A DNA stretch of 11,272 nt from Fidelibacterota bacterium SCGC AAA003-L08 (GTDB lineage: Bacteria; Fidelibacterota; Marinisomatia; SCGC-AAA003-L08; D37C17). This document shows, piece after piece, positions 6,023 to 11,272 of the stretch (positions within the stretch are counted from its first letter, which is position 1; each line of letters opens with the position of its first letter). The notes beneath the pieces were generated by a model, which worked only from the letters and a program-made list of their open reading frames with translations, was not told the DNA's origin and ran no database searches. The stretch is taken from positions 1-11,272 of the forward strand of contig ASPJ01000035.1 of the NCBI GenBank assembly GCA_000405805.1, read 5' to 3'. Both the position numbers and the translations under genes were made by a program.

Positions 6023-6406
6023 TTATTTCCCCTTTTTCTTTTTATTTGTTGAGTTTGAAAATGTCATTACTGGTCCAACATGTATCGTCCAGGATGAGCC
6101 TTTTTCTTTTGGGTATACACCTTCATGGTCTGAATAGCTATTTGCATAAAAGATTGCTTCTTTCAACGTATCAAAATGAACATCGATTCCTTCTCCGCGT
6201 TCTCCAAAAACTCCATAAATACATTTTTCAGAATTGGAATTATAAACGCTAATAGTACCTTTTATTACATATATATAGATACTATCCCTTACAATTGCTT
6301 TCCTCTTCCAATTTTTATTGGTGAGTTTTTTTGCAATATATTTATGATTTATTCCATAACCAGGACTATGGGCTGGTTGCAGTCCCCAATAAGTAGAGCT
6401 TGTCAT
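6023..6406 (-). CDS. 127-aa unknown soluble protein
   Basis: First gene of the four-gene micro-operon (127-67-47-50 aa), with a strong ribosome site AAAAGGAGAAT before ATG 6406. The N-terminus is Trp/Pro/Gly-rich (YWGLQPAHSPGYG). A central strand-rich region (SIYIYVIKGTISVYN) is followed by FDTLKEAIFYANSY, which resembles the helix of a small alpha/beta fold, then WTIHVGPVMTF and a Lys-rich tail. There is no signal peptide or transmembrane segment. I do not recognise a family. A candidate promoter lies at 6455-6483. Confidence 0.65.
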   Translation of the reverse strand: MTSSTYWGLQPAHSPGYGINHKYIAKKLTNKNWKRKAIVRDSIYIYVIKGTISVYNSNSEKCIYGVFGERGEGIDVHFDTLKEAIFYANSYSDHEGVYPKEKGSSWTIHVGPVMTFSNSTNKKKKGK

Positions 6407-6454
6407 TTTATTCTCCTTTTCAGGAGATATGAGAGGGTATGTGGATTCTTAAGG

Positions 6455-6483
6455 TATTTAGCACATATTTAGCGTGGTTGCAA
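6455..6483 (-). promoter_or_regulatory. candidate promoter for the four-gene micro-operon
   Basis: On the minus strand, TTGCAA (6483-6478) and TAAATA (6460-6455) are separated by 17 bases, about 50 bases before ATG 6406. The boxes match the sigma-70 consensus only partly, so this is the best candidate rather than a clear promoter. The upstream terminator at 6519-6550 makes a promoter in this interval likely. Confidence 0.3.
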
Positions 6484-6490
6484 GCCTCTC

Positions 6491-6618
6491 AAATCTCCAC
6501 GTTTCAAGTTATTCAACCCAAAAATAAAAAATGCACCGAAAATGGTGCATCATAATTTCGGTTTAGCAATTGTTTTAAGTCGCTGCAAGTTGAGTTAAAT
6601 GACGACTTATTATATTAC
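6491..6618. repeat. direct repeat 1 (~127 bp) flanking the 83-aa gene unit
   Basis: Direct repeat of 6975-7101, offset 484 bp. Conserved blocks are AAATCTCCAC.TTTCAAGTT with ATTCAACCC at the left, CGGTTTAGCA in the middle, and TTTTAAGTCGCTGCAAG, TTGAGTTAAATGACGAC and TATATTAC at the right. The hairpin in the centre differs in sequence but not in form. The right part holds an imperfect dyad (TTTTAAGTCGC, 6-bp spacer, TTGAGTTAAAT at 6573-6600) reminiscent of a tyrosine-recombinase core. Confidence 0.85.
6519..6550 (-). terminator. rho-independent terminator after the 83-aa gene
   Basis: On the minus strand ATGCACC pairs with GGTGCAT around a six-base loop (6531-6550), followed by TTTTTATTTT (6520-6530). 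It lies inside direct repeat 1, about 80 bases after the stop of the 83-aa gene. Confidence 0.75.
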
Positions 6619-6632
6619 TTTGATTAATTTAA

Positions 6633-6884
6633 CTATTTAACTAATATCTTTTGAACATTTATATTGTCTAATTTTAAATCATTCATAAGCGCAGCTATGT
6701 ATCTTTCAGTTCCTCTTATTAAAAATTCTTTTTTCTCTCCTTTTTCAAAATGGATCAATCCAAATAAAATGTTGATTTCCATATGATTTTTTGAGGTTAT
6801 AATAATTCTAAACTCATTTTTTTTACCTATCAAGTTCAATGCAGGCAACCATAGTTTTTTAAACCAAACAGCAACTTTACCCAT
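6633..6884 (-). CDS. 83-aa unknown protein in a repeat-flanked unit
   Basis: An 83-residue gene with AAGGAGAT upstream of ATG 6884. The N-terminus is amphipathic and hydrophobic (VAVWFKKLWLPALNLIG), possibly membrane-associated. Next come alternating strands (FRIIITSKNHMEINILFGLIHF) and a helix (TERYIAALMNDL). No family is recognised. With the preceding 27-aa frame it forms the whole coding content between the two direct repeats, so it could be a mobile cassette-like unit with its own terminator. Confidence 0.6.
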   Translation of the reverse strand: MGKVAVWFKKLWLPALNLIGKKNEFRIIITSKNHMEINILFGLIHFEKGEKKEFLIRGTERYIAALMNDLKLDNINVQKILVK

Positions 6885-6902
6885 TAGAAATCTCCTTATT
6901 TA

Positions 6903-6986
6903 TTAGTTTAAAAACAAATATATAGTAAGCATTAAACATATTGAGCCAAACACCATGTATTGAATTGCAGGGTTAAATCTCCACAT
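6903..6986 (-). CDS. possible 27-aa membrane microprotein
   Basis: A 27-residue frame, ATG 6986 to TAA 6903. It starts MWRFNPAIQYM and then has one hydrophobic span (VFGSICLMLTIYLFL). It begins inside the conserved end of direct repeat 2 and ends 18 bases before the 83-aa gene. The other repeat copy has ACG in place of this ATG and then diverges. No strong Shine-Dalgarno site is seen (TTGAATAACTTGAA precedes). The span looks like a genuine single-TM peptide, but a frame this short could be chance. Confidence 0.35.
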   Translation of the reverse strand: MWRFNPAIQYMVFGSICLMLTIYLFLN

Positions 6987-7101
6987 TTCAAGTTATTCAA
7001 CCCGAAAACAAAAATAGCTCCCTGAGGAGCTATTCGCTTCTCGGTTTAGCACTTATTTTAAGTCGCTGCAAGTTGAGTTAAATGACGACAATTTATATTA
7101 C
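6975..7101. repeat. direct repeat 2 (~127 bp) flanking the 83-aa gene unit
   Basis: Partner of 6491-6618, located between csaA and the 83-aa gene unit. It carries the same outer blocks, a different central terminator hairpin, and an identical dif-like dyad at 7056-7083. Recombination between the two copies would remove a 484-bp unit carrying the 27- and 83-codon genes. Confidence 0.85.
7001..7034 (-). terminator. rho-independent terminator after csaA
   Basis: On the minus strand AATAGCTCC and GGAGCTATT form a perfect 9-bp stem with a four-base loop (7013-7034), followed by TTTTGTTTT. It lies about 100 bases past the csaA stop, inside direct repeat 2, and should end the csaA operon. Confidence 0.85.
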
Positions 7102-7134
7102 AACAATAAGACTAATTAGAGCAATAGTTTATTT

Positions 7135-7473
7135 TTAAATAAGCAATGCCCCATTTGAAATCGATTGATCTGGAACTGCTAAAACCACATTATTATCACC
7201 ATTATAAAAACCGGTAATTAAACATTCTGACATAAAAGAACCTATTTGTTTTGGTGGAAAATTAACCACTGCTACAATCTGCTTATTTATTAAATCATCT
7301 TTAGTGTATAATTCAGTAATTTGAGCACTTGATTTTTTGATTCCAATATCTTCTCCAAAATCTACTTTTACCTGATAAGCAGGTTTTCTAGCTTCTGGAA
7401 AATCATTAACCTCAATAATAGTGCCCACTCTAAGTTCTACTTTAGTAAAATCGTCCCAGGTTATATGCGTCAT
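7135..7473 (-). CDS. csaA: CsaA-like tRNA-binding/chaperone protein
   Basis: A small OB-fold protein of the tRNA-binding-domain family, homologous to the C-terminal domain of MetRS and to Bacillus CsaA, which has been described as an export-related chaperone and shown to bind tRNA. The 112 residues match the usual ~110. Family landmarks are FTKVELRVGTI near the N-terminus, FPEARKPAYQVKVDFG, IKKSSAQIT, and the C-terminal KQIVAVVNFPP, KQIGSFMSECLITGF and SNGALL. The start follows AAAGGG with a rather long spacer, 16 bases after the stop of the 499-aa gene. It ends the operon before the terminator at 7001-7034. Only the domain assignment is certain; the cellular role is inferred from the family. 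Confidence 0.92.
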   Translation of the reverse strand: MTHITWDDFTKVELRVGTIIEVNDFPEARKPAYQVKVDFGEDIGIKKSSAQITELYTKDDLINKQIVAVVNFPPKQIGSFMSECLITGFYNGDNNVVLAVPDQSISNGALLI

Positions 7474-7489
7474 AGTAAAACCCTTTTTG

Positions 7490-8989
7490 CTATAATTTTT
7501 CTTTTAATAATTGAATTCTACTTTCTAACTGACTTAAAAGTGTAGAATGAATTTCTAAAAGCTGGTTTTTAAATTCTTCAGGCATTTCTTTTAGATTGTT
7601 TATATCATCAATCTGAGCCTTCCCTCTCTCTAGTTCACCTTCAAGCTGACCTATAATTCTATTGGATTCTAACTGCTTATTTTTGTTAAATCGATTCTTT
7701 TTTATAGTATTTCTAATCAATAGATAAATAATAGGCAGAAATAATATTCCTCCTCCTACCATTATTTTTATCGATTTTTCAATTCCTGGGGTCAATATCG
7801 CTCCAATTGTTGGTATTGACATTGCAATAAAAGACAACATTAATATTCTATCATTAACCTTCTCTGTTTCTTCTTGCAATATCTTTTCATCATGGGTATG
7901 GCCTGGTGTTGAAAGATTAGATATTGCTGTTTTTACTTCATTTAAATATCTAAATATATTTTCTTTTTGATTTTTATTGGAATCGATTATTTTTTCAATA
8001 TACTCTTCCTTTAGATACAACTCAACTTTATCTGCAATCGAGAAATCTATTTTTTGTATTACATAAGAATTAAATTCTAAAAAATTTAGATCTAAAATTT
8101 CGATTCGTTTTTTAAGCTGTTTCCAGTAATATGGATTAGAATTATCTTTAGATATGTTATCTCTAATATTTGAGACTTCCTTTCCTAAACCCTTCACCCA
8201 TGCTTTATTCCACTCTAAAAATTTATCGGCAATCCTGCGATTATAATCATAGGTAAAGTGAAATGCTTCTAAGGGATTTATTATATCTTTATTTTTACAG
8301 ATTCGAGCATGTAAATTATTTGATTGATAAAGCAGATTATCTTTTTTTGATATATTTTCCCAGCTAGAGCTTACATTTAATTCATCATCAAAATCCTCAA
8401 TCAATGAAAATACAGATGGGTTTAAGGTTATGTCAAACGATAATATAAAATGAATAATAATTGGAGTTGAATGATATTTTTCTTTATAGTTATTTATTTT
8501 AGTTGAGATTTGATCCATGTCAACTTCTAGGTTTTGATAAAAAGAGTGAGATTTATCTTCAAATAATTTATCTCCATAAAGCTTTTCTATAAATAGTGGC
8601 ATGATTAATGAAGATGCAAAGTCTTTCAACTCTCCATCTTTCTTAATTTTAGATTTAGGAATTATATTGTTAAATAAATTCTTGTCATCATCCATAATTT
8701 TCGTTAATACCTCTTTATTAATATCAAGACATATATCTAAATAACCATAGCCTATTGTTTCGTATAAATATAATTTAAATGAGACATCTATATCGCAATC
8801 AATATTCTTACCTAACTTTACTATTTTTGTTTTTTGTATAGGATTTTCAAGAACAATACGTCTCTTTCCAATAAATTGCGTGTCCATTGAAGCCTTGCTA
8901 TCTGGAAAACGCTTTATAATCCCAGGTAAAAACTTGTTTAAATCAAGATCTCCATTAATATTAGATTGAAAATAAAAATGTACTTTCAT
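7490..8989 (-). CDS. 499-aa unknown protein with two C-terminal TM helices and coiled coils
   Basis: Family not recognised. The first ~370 residues are soluble, Lys/Asp/Ile-rich alpha-beta sequence with no signal peptide. Residues ~381-400 (ILMLSFIAMSIPTIGAILT) and ~408-426 (IKIMVGGGILFLPIIYLLI) are two transmembrane helices separated by a short loop. They are flanked by helical, coiled-coil-like regions before (~320-375) and after (~435-499, ending SQLESRIQLLKEKL). The hairpin topology recalls CorA-type channels, but the GMN motif is absent and a long cytosolic tail follows TM2. GAGGAGATAT supports the start. It sits 14 bases after the homocysteine methyltransferase and 16 before csaA, so it is co-transcribed. 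A membrane-anchored sensor or effector is possible but unproven. Confidence 0.7.
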   Translation of the reverse strand: MKVHFYFQSNINGDLDLNKFLPGIIKRFPDSKASMDTQFIGKRRIVLENPIQKTKIVKLGKNIDCDIDVSFKLYLYETIGYGYLDICLDINKEVLTKIMDDDKNLFNNIIPKSKIKKDGELKDFASSLIMPLFIEKLYGDKLFEDKSHSFYQNLEVDMDQISTKINNYKEKYHSTPIIIHFILSFDITLNPSVFSLIEDFDDELNVSSSWENISKKDNLLYQSNNLHARICKNKDIINPLEAFHFTYDYNRRIADKFLEWNKAWVKGLGKEVSNIRDNISKDNSNPYYWKQLKKRIEILDLNFLEFNSYVIQKIDFSIADKVELYLKEEYIEKIIDSNKNQKENIFRYLNEVKTAISNLSTPGHTHDEKILQEETEKVNDRILMLSFIAMSIPTIGAILTPGIEKSIKIMVGGGILFLPIIYLLIRNTIKKNRFNKNKQLESNRIIGQLEGELERGKAQIDDINNLKEMPEEFKNQLLEIHSTLLSQLESRIQLLKEKL

Positions 8990-9003
8990 ATATCTCCTCG
9001 CTA

Positions 9004-9855
9004 TTAAAGTGTATGTTTAGCAATTAATTTAATATGATTAATATCTGAACCGCAACATCCACCTAATATACTTGCTCCGAGTTCTTTAGCTCTATCGATA
9101 ATACTTAAAAACTCTTTGTCTGAGTGAATATCGCTGATAATTCCATCTGGAGATGGTTCTCCAATACCTAGATTCGGGTATATCCCCCACTCCCTTTTCC
9201 AATTTTTAGAAACTATTTCCATAGCTTTGCTTGTTCTATCTAATGGGCTGCAATTTAATAGAAAACAATCTACATCATAATCACTTACCATATAAATAGC
9301 ATCAATTAGCTTTTCTCCAGATAATAATTCTTCTGAATTCTTTAGCACAAAACTCACCCATATTGGTAGATTAAAATCTGATATAGCATCTAAGCATGTT
9401 TTGGTTTCAGAAATGCTGTTCATTGTTTCTATCAAAAATATATCAACATCTTCATCTACCAGCCATTGTCCAAGTTGTTTGAATTCTTTTTTAGCAGTAT
9501 TTTCCCCTGGAAACAATTCAGGCTTATAACAGTCTTCTAATGGAGCCATAGAGCCCAGAACCTTAGTTCTATCATTTGTTGCCTTTTTTGCCATTTTAAC
9601 AGCCATTTTTAATGAATTATGAGCCATACTAACGGAGTCTGACTTAGATAATCCAGTTTTATCATATGCTCTTGGTGTTGTTCTGAATGTATTTGTGGTA
9701 ATGTGGGTTGAACCCGCATCTACATAGTTTTGATGTATTCGATAGACTAATTCTGGATTTTTAATATTGCTATCAGCAGACCATATATGATTTGGAAGAA
9801 TTTCTCCTCTTCTAATTAACTCAGAACCCATCCCACCATCAAGTAGTTTTATCAT
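9004..9855 (-). CDS. homocysteine S-methyltransferase family protein
   Basis: Zinc-dependent methyltransferase of the homocysteine-binding (pfam02574-type) family. Members transfer a methyl group from S-methylmethionine, betaine or methylfolate to homocysteine to make methionine. The 283 residues form one TIM-barrel domain: LLDGGMGSEL at 4-13, TTNTFRTT at 53-60, the first zinc Cys202 in FLLNCSP, and the paired zinc cysteines 267-268 in LGGCCGS. The length suits the single-domain MmuM/BHMT-like branch, not MetH. The start overlaps the helicase stop by four bases (ATGA), so it is translationally coupled. The methyl donor cannot be told from sequence alone. Confidence 0.9.
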   Translation of the reverse strand: MIKLLDGGMGSELIRRGEILPNHIWSADSNIKNPELVYRIHQNYVDAGSTHITTNTFRTTPRAYDKTGLSKSDSVSMAHNSLKMAVKMAKKATNDRTKVLGSMAPLEDCYKPELFPGENTAKKEFKQLGQWLVDEDVDIFLIETMNSISETKTCLDAISDFNLPIWVSFVLKNSEELLSGEKLIDAIYMVSDYDVDCFLLNCSPLDRTSKAMEIVSKNWKREWGIYPNLGIGEPSPDGIISDIHSDKEFLSIIDRAKELGASILGGCCGSDINHIKLIAKHTL

Positions 9856-11117
9856 GAATCAAATGTCCTAGAATAAAAATCTTTGACTCTAGGGTCAACT
9901 TTAATGTCCTGATTCCTAATAGGATTAGATAAAGAAATATCTGAAATCTGTTCAGTCCTGCTTAAAGCTACATAGGTTTGTCCATGATCAAAAGATCCTT
10001 TATCTAAATCAATGTGAACTGAAGAAATTGTAGATCCCTGAGATTTATGGATAGTGATCGCCCAGGCAAGAATTAGTGGAATTTGAGTAAATTTGCCTAT
10101 GACATGTTTTTTGAGTTTCCCTTTTTCTTCGTCATAACTATATTGATACTGTTCCCATGTTTCTGGTTCTACATTATATAATGCTCCATCTTTATTTACC
10201 ACAATTTCATCTCTAAAAATATCTTGAACAACGCCTAAAGTTCCATTTACCCAAAGTGGGTTATTATTCCTGACAAACATTACCTTGGCCCCTTCTTTAA
10301 GCGCTAATGTTTCTGGAACAGGAAGTGCATGTATTTTTATTTTCCCTGAAACCTTTGCTCTAAAATACTTTTCTTGAGTTTGCAAACCTGCTAATCCGTT
10401 GGCGTTCAATCTTTCTGCTTTTTGCCTATATGGAGTAAGTATAATTTTGCTATCATCTAGACTAGGCTTCCCTACTCTAGTATTTACTTCATCCAAATCA
10501 TCTGGAGAATAAGAATCATTTCTAAAACGATTGAGCATATTAATTAAATACTCATCTTTTTGACGAAATACCTTTGTGAGCTCAATCGATATCACCTCGG
10601 CTCTATTGTAAACATTTGAATCAAAGAAATATGGACTATTATAATGTTCATTAAAATACTTAAAAACTTCTGGGTTGTTTGGAACTACAGGTGGCAGCTG
10701 AAATGGATCTCCGAACATAATGACTTGTTTTCCCCCAAAAGGGAGTTCACTTTTGAGTGTATTTTTCATAATTTCATTAATAGAATCTAAAATATCTGCT
10801 CTAACCATCGATATCTCATCTATAATAATAATATCAATATTTTTAAGCTTTTTAATTTTTTTGTTTCTATAATTTTCAGGATGAAGAATCGCGGAGTCTA
10901 AATAAAAAAAAGAATGAAGAGTCTGTCCACCAATATTAATAGCTGCTCTTCCAGTTGGAGCTAAAAGAACACATTTTTTGCTTAACGTAAGGTTTAAATA
11001 TTGAAGCAGGGTAGATTTGCCTGTGCCTGCCTTTCCTGTTATAAAATAATTATTTTGGGTATGAGTTATATCGTATATGATGGAATTGAATTCATCTGTT
11101 AGTTCAACCCAATCCAT
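9852..11117 (-). CDS. PIF1-like superfamily 1B DNA helicase
   Basis: A 421-residue AAA/SF1 helicase close in size to bacterial PIF1 proteins, which unwind DNA 5'-3', including R-loops and G-quadruplexes. Visible motifs in order are Walker A GKAGTGKST (28-36), motif Ia APTGRAA (53-59), Walker B IIIIDEISM (96-104), motif III GDPFQLPPV (136-144), TPYRQKAER (228-236), an UvrD/SH3-like core (~265-345), motif V TIHKSQGST (355-363) and motif VI YVALSR (382-387). All key ATPase residues are present. It lies 12 bases after the partial upstream gene and overlaps the methyltransferase gene by four. The ribosome site (AGTAGG) is weak and distant. A related RecD/TraA-like helicase is less likely, given the length and the PIF1-type GDPFQLPPV. 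Confidence 0.92.
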   Translation of the reverse strand: MDWVELTDEFNSIIYDITHTQNNYFITGKAGTGKSTLLQYLNLTLSKKCVLLAPTGRAAINIGGQTLHSFFYLDSAILHPENYRNKKIKKLKNIDIIIIDEISMVRADILDSINEIMKNTLKSELPFGGKQVIMFGDPFQLPPVVPNNPEVFKYFNEHYNSPYFFDSNVYNRAEVISIELTKVFRQKDEYLINMLNRFRNDSYSPDDLDEVNTRVGKPSLDDSKIILTPYRQKAERLNANGLAGLQTQEKYFRAKVSGKIKIHALPVPETLALKEGAKVMFVRNNNPLWVNGTLGVVQDIFRDEIVVNKDGALYNVEPETWEQYQYSYDEEKGKLKKHVIGKFTQIPLILAWAITIHKSQGSTISSVHIDLDKGSFDHGQTYVALSRTEQISDISLSNPIRNQDIKVDPRVKDFYSRTFDS

Positions 11118-11129
11118 TATAAGAGTAAC

Positions 11130-11272
11130 CTACTTCTCCATTCTTTTATATTTATCATATAAATCAATGAATTTTATAGAGCCATTGAAGATACCATTAT
11201 AGATATTGTCAGCCAGCCATAGTTTCTCAGCTTCCAGCTTCTTTTCATCATTAAGGAGTATATTCCATGATT
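11130..11272 (-). CDS. C-terminal end of an unknown gene (partial)
   Basis: The last 46 residues of a gene that starts beyond the right edge; its stop is TAG at 11130-11132. The tail is helical, with WNILLNDEKKLEAEKLWLADN followed by FIDLYDKYKRMEK. No family is recognised from so little. It is 12 bases upstream of the helicase on the same strand and so is probably the preceding gene of that operon. Confidence 0.6.
   Translation of the reverse strand, partial: SWNILLNDEKKLEAEKLWLADNIYNGIFNGSIKFIDLYDKYKRMEK

Noticed and set aside
6491..7101. Integron attC sites
   Set aside because: On the minus strand ATTTAAC and GTTGAAT fit the outer R boxes 89 bases apart, and a gene lies between the copies. 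However, the inner L boxes do not pair, the conservation runs about 20 bases past the GTTRRRY core, and no integrase is in the window.
5100..7110. CRISPR array
   Set aside because: There are only two or three copies of each repeat, at unequal spacings of 170-480 bp, and the intervals contain genes. No array of ~30-bp repeats with ~35-bp spacers is present, and no cas genes other than the CARF protein.
7490..8989. CorA magnesium transporter or type III CorA effector
   Set aside because: The GMN motif is missing and TM2 is followed by about 70 residues of coiled coil, whereas CorA ends just after TM2.

Overview
This is an AT-rich bacterial window. By eye the GC content is low, with many A/T homopolymers. 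Purine-rich Shine-Dalgarno sites such as AAGGAG or GAGGAG precede most, though not all, genes. Core genes present are uracil-DNA glycosylase, a CsaA-type tRNA-binding protein, a homocysteine S-methyltransferase-like enzyme and a PIF1-like helicase. Together with the compact layout they fit a low-GC, probably Gram-negative, possibly aquatic bacterium. No rRNA, tRNA or other marker fixes the taxon.

Layout. (1) ung (142-813) is the only plus-strand gene. Its last ~18 codons do not belong to the family: the family sequence stops at about position 757, exactly where the convergent response-regulator gene also loses its expected end. (2) Positions ~757-5053, minus strand, hold a three-gene operon: a CARF-domain protein of the CRISPR-associated NE0113 family, a large soluble histidine-kinase-like protein, and a receiver-like response regulator. 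The genes overlap at both junctions (TAATG and ATGGTTAA). The kinase gene is broken by a frameshift in an A6-G-A6 tract that puts its ATPase domain out of frame, and the regulator is truncated at the ung junction. No cas gene and no CRISPR array is present. A CARF protein wired to a two-component pair suggests nucleotide second-messenger sensing feeding a phosphorelay. This is the most novel content of the window, although this copy looks damaged.

(3) Positions 5054-7134 are a patchwork of very small unknown genes and repeats. There are three copies of the palindrome ACAACGTTGT, a degraded tandem duplication, and a 49-codon membrane microprotein gene. A four-gene micro-operon (127, 67, 47 and 50 aa) has identical one-base gene junctions (TAA-A-ATG). 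A 484-bp cassette-like unit carries a 27-aa and an 83-aa gene between two ~127-bp direct repeats, each containing a rho-independent terminator and a dif-like dyad.

(4) Positions 7135-11272, minus strand, form an operon-like run: a partial unknown gene, PIF1-like helicase, homocysteine S-methyltransferase, an unknown 499-aa two-TM protein, and csaA. Gaps are 12, -4, 14 and 16 nt, and the run ends at the terminator near 7001-7034.

Overall this looks like an accessory island with mobile-like repeats and a signalling/defence-type operon, next to housekeeping genes.
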